A stretch of 64,000 nt of DNA from NCBI GenBank assembly GCA_030834965.1, contig JAUQWW010000039.1, forward strand, positions 16,317 through 80,316, given 5' to 3'. The translations under genes and the position numbers were made by a program. The notes beneath the pieces were generated by a model. The model was not told the origin of the DNA and searched no databases. It saw only the letters and a program-made list of their open reading frames with translations. Positions 52,330 to 61,200 of the stretch are shown in pieces. Position 1 is the first letter of the stretch. Each line of letters begins with the position of its first letter. The stretch is from Gallionellaceae bacterium. GTDB lineage: Bacteria > Pseudomonadota > Gammaproteobacteria > Burkholderiales > Gallionellaceae.

Positions 52330-53847
52330 CTAGACGTCCAGGGCGACCCAGACTGCCAGCACCAGCAGCAACACGATAAGCACGCCCAGCAACTGATTTC
52401 TTTGCTTTTGCCGCAGCACCAATTCCTGCAACACACTTTCAATCCGCTCGGTCGGGTTTTCATGCAGGCGCTGGTGCAGCAGGCGCGGGATTTGCGGCAG
52501 CAGCGTCGCGTAGTTCGGCGCTTCGTCCTTGAGAGCTTTCAATAAGCCGCGCCAGCCGATTTGTTCGCTCATCCACCGCTCCAGCCAGGGTTTGGCGGTC
52601 TTCCACAAATCCAGTTCGGGGTCGAGCTGCAACCCCAGCCCTTCGATGTTGAGCAGTGTCTTCTGCAGCAACACAAGCTGCGGCTGAACCTCGATTCCGA
52701 AGCGACGCGAAGTCTGGAACAGGCGCAGCAGCACGCGGCCGAAAGAAACTTCGCGCAACGGCTTGTCGAAGATCGGCTCGCACACGGTACGGATCGCGGC
52801 TTCCAGTTCGTCCACGCGTGTCGCTGCTGGCGCCCAGCCGGACTCGATGTGTACTTCCGCTACGCGTTTGTAGTCGCGCTGGAAGAAGGCGATAAAGTTC
52901 TGCGCGAGGTAATGCTTGTCGCTATCCGTGAGCGTGCCCATGATGCCGAAATCCAGCGCGATATAGCGCCCATCCGCAGCGACCATCACGTTGCCGGGGT
53001 GCATGTCGGCATGAAAGAAGCCGTCGCGGAACACCTGGGTATAGAAGATTTCCACACCATTTTCAGCCAGCCTGGATATGTCGATGCCGGCTCTGCGCAG
53101 CTTGTCTACCTGGCTGATGGGGGTGCCGTGCATGCGCTCCATCACCATGACTTCGCTGGTGCACCAGTCCCAGTAAACTTCCGGGACCATCAGCATCGTC
53201 GAGCTGGCAAAGTTGCGCTTCAGCTGGCTGGCGCAGGACGCCTCGCGCATCAGGTCAAGCTCGTTGCGCAGATGCTTTTCGAATTCTGCCACTACCAGCC
53301 GCGGCTTGAGCCGCCTCCCGTCCTCCCACCAGCGTTCCAGCAGGCTGCCGCAGATATCGAGCAACGCGACATCGTGCGCGATGATGTCTGCGATTCCGGG
53401 GCGCAGTATTTTCACCGCGACTTCGCGCCTGTCTGGCAGCACGGCGAAATACACCTGCGCCACCGAGGCGCTGGCGACGGGGGTTTCGTCAAAGCTGAAG
53501 AATACCTCGCCGAGTTTCCTTTTGTAGGTGGCTTCCAGCAACGCCACAGCCTGAGCGGAAGGAAAAGGCGGCACCTGGTCCTGCAGTTTGGCGAGTTCAT
53601 CGGCAATGTCCGCAGGCATCAGGTCACGCCGGGTGGAAAGCATCTGGCCGAACTTGACGAAAATCGGCCCCAGATTTTCCAGTGCGAGGCGCAATCTTTC
53701 CGCGCGCGGCGCCGAAGTGTCGCGCGCGAACAGCAGCAGGTTGAGCGGTGCAAGCAGCCAGCGCGTGCGTGCATGCGCGAGCAGGAACTCGTCCAGCCCG
53801 AAGCGCAGTACCACAAACACAATTTTCAGCAGGCGTAGCAGGCGCAT
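52330..53847 (-). CDS. ubiB: Ubiquinone biosynthesis atypical kinase/ATPase UbiB
   Basis: A 505-residue ABC1/ADCK family protein. [16 protein letters not shown] is the KxGQ motif, [15 protein letters not shown] the Ala-rich loop that replaces a glycine loop, and [13 protein letters not shown] plus LDFGIMG the catalytic and metal sites. Two C-terminal hydrophobic segments ([18 protein letters not shown]) anchor it. Needed for coenzyme Q synthesis. It follows ubiJ by 8 bases. Confidence 0.95.
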   Translation of the reverse strand: MRLLRLLKIVFVVLRFGLDEFLLAHARTRWLLAPLNLLLFARDTSAPRAERLRLALENLGPIFVKFGQMLSTRRDLMPADIADELAKLQDQVPPFPSAQAVALLEATYKRKLGEVFFSFDETPVASASVAQVYFAVLPDRREVAVKILRPGIADIIAHDVALLDICGSLLERWWEDGRRLKPRLVVAEFEKHLRNELDLMREASCASQLKRNFASSTMLMVPEVYWDWCTSEVMVMERMHGTPISQVDKLRRAGIDISRLAENGVEIFYTQVFRDGFFHADMHPGNVMVAADGRYIALDFGIMGTLTDSDKHYLAQNFIAFFQRDYKRVAEVHIESGWAPAATRVDELEAAIRTVCEPIFDKPLREVSFGRVLLRLFQTSRRFGIEVQPQLVLLQKTLLNIEGLGLQLDPELDLWKTAKPWLERWMSEQIGWRGLLKALKDEAPNYATLLPQIPRLLHQRLHENPTERIESVLQELVLRQKQRNQLLGVLIVLLLVLAVWVALDV

Positions 53848-53855
53848 TGAATGGT

Positions 53856-54479
53856 TCAGGAATGAGTCAATCGGTTAATGCGCTGTTCCAGATGCGCCAC
53901 ATCATCGCGCAGCATGCCCACCTGTTGCACGAACGAGGCAATCTGAGCACGTTTAGCCAGCAGTGGGCGTTCTTCCGTCCAGTATTCCGCCAGCGCCTGC
54001 GACAGATTGAGCACTGCAGCGTCCATTTGTTGCTGGGTAGCCTTGGCAAATTGCACTGCACGTTCGGCAATGATGTCGCCGGTGAGGATGCTCAAGTCTT
54101 CCGCCACATCCCAACGCAAATTACGGCCGAGGTAAAAAATTTCTTCGAGCAACGCAGCATCGCCAGAACGCTCGATTTGCGCAAGCACAGCATCGTCTGA
54201 CAACTTCGTATCCGCTTCAGCGGATGGCACATTGCGCGCGCTTGTGCCGTGCAAAGCCAGACGCGGCAACAGCGCAGGTGAAATGGTGCAGCTCGCGTCC
54301 ACGTTCGCATCCTGCGCTGCCGCGCGCAATGTTCCATCGTTCTGAATGGTGCAGGCAAAAGAAAACGGCGCGATATTGAAGCGCGCCGTCTTGCCTGCGA
54401 ATCCGGTCAGCCGCTGCAACGCCCAGCCGCTCTGCGCGAGCAGGTGGTTGAGAGCCGTGGCAGCAGGCTGGCTCAGCAT
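53856..54479 (-). CDS. ubiJ: Ubiquinone biosynthesis accessory factor UbiJ
   Basis: A 207-residue protein with an N-terminal SCP2-like lipid-binding domain ([20 protein letters not shown]), [20 protein letters not shown] and [17 protein letters not shown], and a C-terminal coiled coil ([13 protein letters not shown]). UbiJ with UbiK organises the ubiquinone complex. ubiE, often next to it, is not seen here. Confidence 0.9.
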   Translation of the reverse strand: MLSQPAATALNHLLAQSGWALQRLTGFAGKTARFNIAPFSFACTIQNDGTLRAAAQDANVDASCTISPALLPRLALHGTSARNVPSAEADTKLSDDAVLAQIERSGDAALLEEIFYLGRNLRWDVAEDLSILTGDIIAERAVQFAKATQQQMDAAVLNLSQALAEYWTEERPLLAKRAQIASFVQQVGMLRDDVAHLEQRINRLTHS

Positions 54480-54483
54480 GTCG

Positions 54484-55329
54484 TCAGGCGATCTGCTGGA
54501 TACCGCTCAGCAGCCAAACTGCCTTGTCATCGCCAAGATTCTTCTGCACATGCCACACTTCGTCGAAATTTTCCGATGCGTTGCTGTTCTCACGCAGCTG
54601 GCCGCTCATGCGCACGCTGGCTATGGCCTGGCCGTTTTCGTTCGCCACTTCCAGCAATACGGCATTGACTGTCAGCACGTCAGTCTTCTGCGGGGTATTG
54701 TCGCGTTCGCTCAGTTGCATGGAAATTTCGGCGAACATTTCTGGTGTGGTGTACTCGCGAATATCGTCCAGATCCTTGCGATCGTTCGCGGCCTGCAAGC
54801 GGATGAACGAGGTTTTGGCGCTGCGCAGGAAAGCCTCCACCGGAAAATCGGCGGGGATGCTGCTGGCCGCAGCCGGGGTGGCGCTTGCTGTGCTGCTGCC
54901 GGTGAAAGGCTGCTGCACCGGCTCAGGGCGCACGCCATAAGGCGCACCGGCCCCCGCATACTGCATGGCGGGCTGCTGCGGCTTGCGGAATTTGGCGATC
55001 AGGAACATCACCAGCGCGGCCGCGGCCAGCGCCATCAGGATGCCGCCCATCGCCCCGCCGAGGCCGCTGCCTGCGAACAGCGCGCCCAAGCCTGCGCCTA
55101 TGGCCAGTCCGGCCAGGGGGCCGAGCCACTTGTTGCCGGCCGCCGGGGCTGCGCCAGGCGCTGCTGCCGGGGCGGGAGCCGCAGCAGGTGCCGTTTGTGT
55201 CTGCTGCGGGCTCATCGTGCGTTGCTTGCCGATGCTGCCGCCGCCGCCGAAACGCTTGGCCTCGGCGGTCGTGGCAAGCAAACTCAGGCTGGTCAAAGCA
55301 ATCGTCAACAACATCAAAAATCGTTTCAT
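54484..55329 (-). CDS. Tim44-like domain protein with signal peptide
   Basis: A 281-residue protein: signal peptide MKRFLMLLTIALTSLSLLA (cleaved near AEAKR), a Gln/Pro/Ala-rich linker (PAAAPAPAAAPGAAPAAG), a glycine-rich hydrophobic stretch (LAGLAIGAGLGALFAGSGLG and a second helix) and a C-terminal Tim44-like domain with FIRLQAANDRKDLDDIREYT and VWHVQKNLGDDKAVWLLSGI. Common next to ubiJ-ubiB in betaproteobacteria. Its exact role is unknown; the fold resembles the mitochondrial import subunit. Confidence 0.85.
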   Translation of the reverse strand: MKRFLMLLTIALTSLSLLATTAEAKRFGGGGSIGKQRTMSPQQTQTAPAAAPAPAAAPGAAPAAGNKWLGPLAGLAIGAGLGALFAGSGLGGAMGGILMALAAAALVMFLIAKFRKPQQPAMQYAGAGAPYGVRPEPVQQPFTGSSTASATPAAASSIPADFPVEAFLRSAKTSFIRLQAANDRKDLDDIREYTTPEMFAEISMQLSERDNTPQKTDVLTVNAVLLEVANENGQAIASVRMSGQLRENSNASENFDEVWHVQKNLGDDKAVWLLSGIQQIA

Positions 55330-55420
55330 GTATTCCTCGCTTGGTGGTTAAAACAGAACAGGCCGAAGTATACCATTGGCAGCCATGCCGCACAGTTGCG
55401 GCCGTACATCTGCGGGCCGG

Positions 55421-56086
55421 TCAGAATGATGGTTCGCATTCCAGGGACAGAATCTCACCGCTGCCCGGGTGGGCAAAGCACAGCGCACGCGCGTGCAGCA
55501 ACAGGCGCACCGCCCTGCCGCTGGCCTCTCCTCCATACAATGCATCTCCCAATATCGGATGGCCGATCGCGGCCATGTGCACCCGCAACTGGTGGGTGCG
55601 GCCGGTGACCGGCTCCAGCCCGACACGGCTGGTGTTTGCCTCCAGGTCGTGTTCCAGCAGGCGATAGCGCGTGAGCGAGCGCTTGCCGGTGGCGGTGTCG
55701 ATTTTCTGCCTGGGGCGGTTCGGCCAGTCGGCAGCGAGCGGCAGATCCACCTCACCCTGCGCAGGCTCTACCCGGCCCGCCACCACCGCCACATAATGCT
55801 TCTGAACGCCGTGCTCATGGAACAGGTGCGAAAGGCGGCGCTGCATTTCCGCGCCGCGGGCAAACAGCATCAGGCCGGACGTTGCCATGTCCAGGCGATG
55901 CACGACCAGCGCATCGGGAAATTCAGCCTGCACACGGCTTGCCAGGCTGTCCTGTTTGTCCGCTCCGCGTCCCGGCACCGCCAGCAACCCGGCGGGCTTG
56001 TTCATCACCAGCAACGATTCGTCGCGGTATATGGGAGCAAAACCATCGTTGGATGGAGGGGTGTAAGAGACGCCGGAATCGTTCAA
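55421..56086 (-). CDS. RluA-family pseudouridine synthase
   Basis: A 221-residue enzyme with LLVMNKPAGLLAVPG at the N-terminus and VVHRLDMATSGLMLFARG, the catalytic HRLDxxTSG motif; EPVTGRTHQLRVHMAAIGHP and ILGDALYGG follow. It lacks the S4 domain of RluC/RluD, so it may modify rRNA or tRNA like RluA. The exact target is not predictable. Confidence 0.92.
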   Translation of the reverse strand: MNDSGVSYTPPSNDGFAPIYRDESLLVMNKPAGLLAVPGRGADKQDSLASRVQAEFPDALVVHRLDMATSGLMLFARGAEMQRRLSHLFHEHGVQKHYVAVVAGRVEPAQGEVDLPLAADWPNRPRQKIDTATGKRSLTRYRLLEHDLEANTSRVGLEPVTGRTHQLRVHMAAIGHPILGDALYGGEASGRAVRLLLHARALCFAHPGSGEILSLECEPSF

Positions 56087-56108
56087 GGAAAAAATTGCAG
56101 CTCAGATA

Positions 56109-57704
56109 TCAGCCACTGATCGCGAAAGGGTCGCGGCGGCTCAGCAGCATGTCGAAGTCGGTGTAGTTGAGATATCTTTTGCGCAATTCTTCTTTCAGCC
56201 ACAGGTCGTGAAAATCCACCGGATTGTAGTCATCGGTGAGCACGATAGCTGGTGTCTGCGGCGGGAATGCAAAGGGGCGTGCCATGCCTGCCCTGACCAG
56301 GCGTTCTGCACCGGGATGAATGGCAAAGTGCTGGATGCGCTCAAATTGCGGCGCCCGTTCGTTGCCATCGTAGGCAACAATTTCGATATTCCCGATGCCG
56401 TCGCCCGCAGCCGGGTCAAAGACAGGATGAATCGCAACCTGCGTGAACACGCTTTGCAGCGTTTTGACCACCGATGCGGTCATGAAAGTCTGCTGCCGTA
56501 TGCTGCCAATCAGATTGACTGCAAGCACGCCGTTCGGGGTCAGCCGTTGTTTTGCCAGGCGCATCGCTTCGATGCTGAGCAGATGGCCCGGCGTGGTGTC
56601 GCCATTGAACACGTCGAGAATGATGTAGTCGTAACGTTGCGTAGAGCTGCCCAGGAAATAGCGCGCATCCTCGATATGTACCGGGATCAACGGGTTGAAA
56701 TCGAAATAGTTGCGTGCGAACTCGACCACGGTGGGATCGATGTCCACCACTTCGGTTTTCACGCCTTGCGCCTCGTACCAGGCCGGAATCACGCCGGCAC
56801 CCAAGCCGATCACCAGGCAATTCTTGCCGTCCGGGTTGAGCGCGTAAGGCAGGAATTGCAGCAAATAGGGGTATTCATAAACCGATAGCCCGCTGCTCAT
56901 ATCGACGCCGCCTTGCACTTGGCCATCGATCAGCAACTCGCGGTTGTGCAACGCCTGATAGGAATAATCGACCACCTTCAGATTGCCGTAATGGGTGTCG
57001 CGGTCAGCCAGGCGCTTGGCATAGGTTCCATCCGCCAATGTCTTGGCCACATGGGTTTCATGCGGCAGCATTAAAAAGGGCAATATCGCCGCGAGTGCCG
57101 CTGCCCATTTGCGGCGGAAGAACACGAAATAAGCGATGCCCAGCGCGATCAGCAGCGAGCCGGTGAGCAGGAAAATCTGATTGACCCCGAGGTAGGCAAT
57201 CAGCACAAAGCCGGTGAGCAAGGTGCCCACAACGCTGCCCACCGTGGAAATGGCATAAAAGCTGCCGACGGTGCGGCCGATATTGTGCATTTCGTGCGCG
57301 GCGATCTTGACGATGTAGGGAGACACGCAGCCCAGCAGAAACAGCGCCGGGCCGAACAGGATAAAGGCGCTGATCAGCGAACCCCAGCGCAAGCCCAGCG
57401 GCAGGCAAATTTGTATGACCGGCCCCTTCAGCGCCGGAATCAGCATCACCAGAATGCCGGAGAGCAGAATGATGCCGTACAGCCAGTCGGGCGAACTTTT
57501 GCGGTCGGATAGACGGCCGCCAATGGCGTAGCCGGCGGCGAGCGCAACCATGGTCACCGTGATCAGGGAAGTCCAGACAAACAGGCTGACACCGAAGAAC
57601 GGCCCGATCACGCGCGAGCCGAGCACTTCGACCACCATCACCAGCGCACCGCACAGTGCAGCAGTCGCGATCAGGAACGCAATGAAACTTTTTGAGTGCT
57701 GCAC
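56109..57704 (-). CDS. Membrane-fused spermidine synthase-like protein
   Basis: A 531-residue two-part protein: an N-terminal polytopic membrane half with about seven hydrophobic helices (IAFLIATAALCGALVMVVEV, LFVWTSLITVTMVALAAGYA and others) and a C-terminal half with a spermidine synthase fold (VIGLGAGVIPAWYEAQG, EVVDIDPTVVEFARNYFDFN, YDYIILDVFNGD). A GTG start is chosen because AGGGG lies four bases before it; longer versions have no ribosome binding site. Fusions of this type are widespread, but their substrate is usually unproven. Confidence 0.82.
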   Translation of the reverse strand: MQHSKSFIAFLIATAALCGALVMVVEVLGSRVIGPFFGVSLFVWTSLITVTMVALAAGYAIGGRLSDRKSSPDWLYGIILLSGILVMLIPALKGPVIQICLPLGLRWGSLISAFILFGPALFLLGCVSPYIVKIAAHEMHNIGRTVGSFYAISTVGSVVGTLLTGFVLIAYLGVNQIFLLTGSLLIALGIAYFVFFRRKWAAALAAILPFLMLPHETHVAKTLADGTYAKRLADRDTHYGNLKVVDYSYQALHNRELLIDGQVQGGVDMSSGLSVYEYPYLLQFLPYALNPDGKNCLVIGLGAGVIPAWYEAQGVKTEVVDIDPTVVEFARNYFDFNPLIPVHIEDARYFLGSSTQRYDYIILDVFNGDTTPGHLLSIEAMRLAKQRLTPNGVLAVNLIGSIRQQTFMTASVVKTLQSVFTQVAIHPVFDPAAGDGIGNIEIVAYDGNERAPQFERIQHFAIHPGAERLVRAGMARPFAFPPQTPAIVLTDDYNPVDFHDLWLKEELRKRYLNYTDFDMLLSRRDPFAISG

Positions 57705-58249
57705 GGGTACCCCTGAGGTGGCTTGGCAAGGCGGCAATTCTATAACCCCGTTGGCCATTTGCGAAAATTTTACACACACGCATTCTTATGAATATTCTTA
57801 AGTAATTGACAATATGTGCATTTATTATTACGCAACGCCATTTGCAAATTAGCGCAGCCCAAACTGTCTCAAATTCGTTACACATCCTTGCTGGCATCTC
57901 TATAGTCGATCAACGCCAAAAGCGAGTTGTGAATATAGTTCAATAGGTTATTGATAAATAACGGGGTGCGGCATGTATCTTGCATAAAGCTACATTTCAC
58001 AAATAACAATGATGAGCTTGGCATCGCAGCAAGCGGATGTGATCTTGCGAATCTTCCAAAGAATCCTAGAACGATACTGAAATGGCATCCGCACCCGCGC
58101 CAGATGCTGCCTTCCGCATGCCTTTACCGGGCAGTCTCGTTTGCATGCAAAGTTTTCAACAGCCTTGGCGGGCAAGGAAAAAGGCCCGCCCCCGGCAGCG
58201 CCAGCGCATATAACTTCCAACATTTATCAAAACTCAAGGGGTTTGCATT
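57705..58249. other. Intergenic region between divergent genes
   Basis: 545 bases between the leftward spermidine synthase-like gene and the rightward giant repeat gene. The part 57780-57960 is AT-rich and must hold at least two promoters, but no pair of boxes is close enough to consensus to call. A GGCGGGC/GCCCGCC stem with a 10-base A-rich loop lies at 58167-58190. Short frames here lack ribosome binding sites. An in-frame TAA at 58211 limits the giant gene to its ATG at 58250. Confidence 0.5.
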
Positions 58250-61200
58250 ATGGACGTCTACGACGAAAGCCTGGTTAATACCTACATCAACAGCGACCAA
58301 ACCAGCCCGGCAGTCGCCGCATTGAATGACGGCAGCTATGTCGCCGTATGGACCTCCTATACGCAGGACGGCACCTCCAGCTACGGCGTTTACGCGCAGC
58401 GATTCACGGCTTCCGGCATCCCGATCGGCCCCGAGTTCCGGATCAACACCACGACCGCCAACAATCAGTCGGATGCCTGCATCGCGGCTCTGCCGAGCGG
58501 CGGCTTCGTCGTCACCTGGACCGACAACGCCAAGGACGGAAGCAGCGAAGGCATCTACGCCCAACGCTATGACGCCAGCGGCGTGGCACAGGGCGGCGAA
58601 TTCAAGGTCAACACCTATTCCACCAACGCCCAGAACGAATCCAGCGTGGCGGCCTATACGGGCGGCTTCGTCGTTACCTGGAGCTCCTACGGCAACCCCG
58701 GGGACCCCTCCAGTTACGGTGTCTATGCCCAGCGCTACGACAATGCAGGTAATGCCGTGGGCAGCGAATTGCGCGTCAACACCACCACCTCCGGCTATCA
58801 GTATGAATCGGATGTGGCCGCCAACGCCGACGGCAGCTTCGTCGTGGTCTGGCGCTCGGACAGTCAGGACGGCAGCGGCGCGGGAGTCTACGCCCAGCGC
58901 TATGACACCACCGGTACTGCGGTGGGCAGCGAATTCCGCGTCAACACCGTCACCGTCAACGACCAGTACCAGCCGAAGGTAGTCACCCTGGCCGGCGGCG
59001 GCTTCGTGGTGGTATGGACCTCATATACCCAAGATGGCAGTGGCTATGGCGTCTACGCCCAGCGCTACGATGCCGGCGGCGTGGCCCAGGGCAGTGAGTT
59101 CCGCGTCAACGAATCCACCAGTGGCGGCCAGTATCAGCCTGACATCACAGCGCTGGCCAACGGCGGTTTCGCCGTCACCTGGTACAACGATAACTACGAT
59201 ATATCCGGTACGGGCAGCTATAACGATATCTATGTGCGCGAGTACAACGCCAGCGGAGTTGCCACCGGCGGCCAGGTCAAGGTCAACACACCGACGCCAA
59301 GCCAGACCTCTCAATACGAACCCGCCATCGCCCATCTCGGCAGCGACAACTACGTCGTGCTCTGGCGCTCCAACAGCGACCAGGACGGCAGCGGCTCGGG
59401 CATCTACCAGCAGCTATTCGGCACCGCTTCCGAATTGCCGCGCCAGGCCAATCCGGAACTGGGCGATTTCGCCGGTACGGTGACCTTCGGCGAGAATCTG
59501 GTCAACGCCACGCCGCAGGTGATCGACCATGTCGTCAGCCTGACCGATATCGACTCCGCCAACTTCGACGGCGGCCGTGTCGAAATATTTTACACTCAAT
59601 ACGGCAGCGCCGAAGATCAGCTCGGTGTGCGCAACCAGGGCACGGGCATCGCCCAGATCGGCGTGTCCGGTAACACCGTCAGCTACAACTTTGGTCCCGG
59701 CGCGGTCGCCATCGGCACCCTCAGCGGCGGGACTAATGGCGCCAACCTGATCATTAATCTTAACGCCAATGCCAGCGTCGATGCGGTCGAGGCGCTGATC
59801 CAGAACCTCACCTACGCCAACAGCTCCAATACCCCTCAGGCCAGTCGCATGGTCGGCCTGCGCGTGTGGGATGGCGATGGCGGTGCCAGCAGTGCCGGCA
59901 GTGTCACCATCAACGTCACGCGCGAGGTTGACGGCACCCCCCTGGCCTACGGAGAAGAACAGTCCAACACCTATACCCCCAGCACGCAGGACACTCCGGC
60001 GCTGGCCACGCTCACGGGCGGCGGTTACGTCACGGCATGGACCTCCGCCGGTCAGGATGGCAACAGTGACGGTATCTATGCCCAGCGTTTCAACGCCAGC
60101 GGCGTAGCGCTCGGCCCCGAATTCCGCGTCAACAGCACCACGGCAGGCGCGCAGAACGACGCTACCGTGGCGGGCCTGTCCACCGGCGGCTTCGTGGTGG
60201 TGTGGACCGACCAGAGCGGCACCGACGGCAGCAGCTACGGAGTTTACGCACAGCGCTATGATGCCAATGGCGTGGCCCAAGGCAGCGAGGCCCTGGTCAA
60301 CACCTTCACCGCCAACGCCCAGTACCAGCCCAGCGTCGCCGGCTACACGGGCGGCTTCGTGGTGAGCTGGACCTCCAACGGCAATGCCGGCGGCAGTGGC
60401 TACGACATCTACACCCAACGCTTCGACAACAGCGGCGCCAAGGTCGGCGCCGAGGGCCGGGTCAACGCCACCATCAGCAGCACCCAGTCCGACCCCGACA
60501 TCGCCGCGCGCGCCGATGGCAGCCACGTGGTCGTGTGGGTAGATCAAGGCGGTGCTGATACCAATAGCTACGGCGTATACGCCCAGCGCTACGACACAGC
60601 GGGCGCCAAGCTGGGCACCGAGATCCTGGTCAACACCTACACCACTGGTGCCCAATACGAACCCAAGGTTGCGACGCTCAGCAGCGGCGGTTTCGTGGTG
60701 GTCTGGCGCTCCGACAATCAGGACGGCAGCAGCGCGGGCGTTTACGGCCAGCGCTTCGACGCCAGCGGCGCGAAGGTCAGCGGCGAATTCCTGGTCAACG
60801 AAACCACCACCGGTGGCCAGTATCAGCCCGATGTGACCAGCCTGTCTACCGGCGGCTTCGTGGTCACCTGGTACAACGACAACTATGACATCAGTGGGGC
60901 CGGCAGCTACAACGACGTCTACATCCGCGAATACGACGCCACTGGCAGCGCCATCGACGGCCAGCGCAAGCTAGTGATGGGCACGGCGACCGGCAGCAAC
61001 CAGGAATACCAGCCGGCGATTACCGACCTGGGCAACGGCAACTACGTGGTGGCCTATGCCGACTACGTGCCGGCGGTTGACGGTGGCAACGCCACCTTCG
61101 AGATTGCCCAGCAGATCTTCGGCGACACCACCGAACTGCCGCGCTCGACCAATCCGCACCTGGAAGACTTCACCGGCACCGTCACCTTTGCCGAGAACAC

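Noticed and set aside
52561..53838. 425-codon plus-strand frame opposite ubiB
   Set aside because: ubiB keeps all family motifs on the other strand; this frame has no recognisable domain or ribosome binding site.
57951..58325. 124-codon frame across the start of the giant gene
   Set aside because: It overlaps the giant gene in another frame, has no ribosome binding site and no recognisable features.
59414..60655. 413-codon minus-strand frame inside the giant gene
   Set aside because: A shadow of the repeated GC-rich coding sequence; its repetitive Val/Gly/Ala protein simply reflects the repeats.
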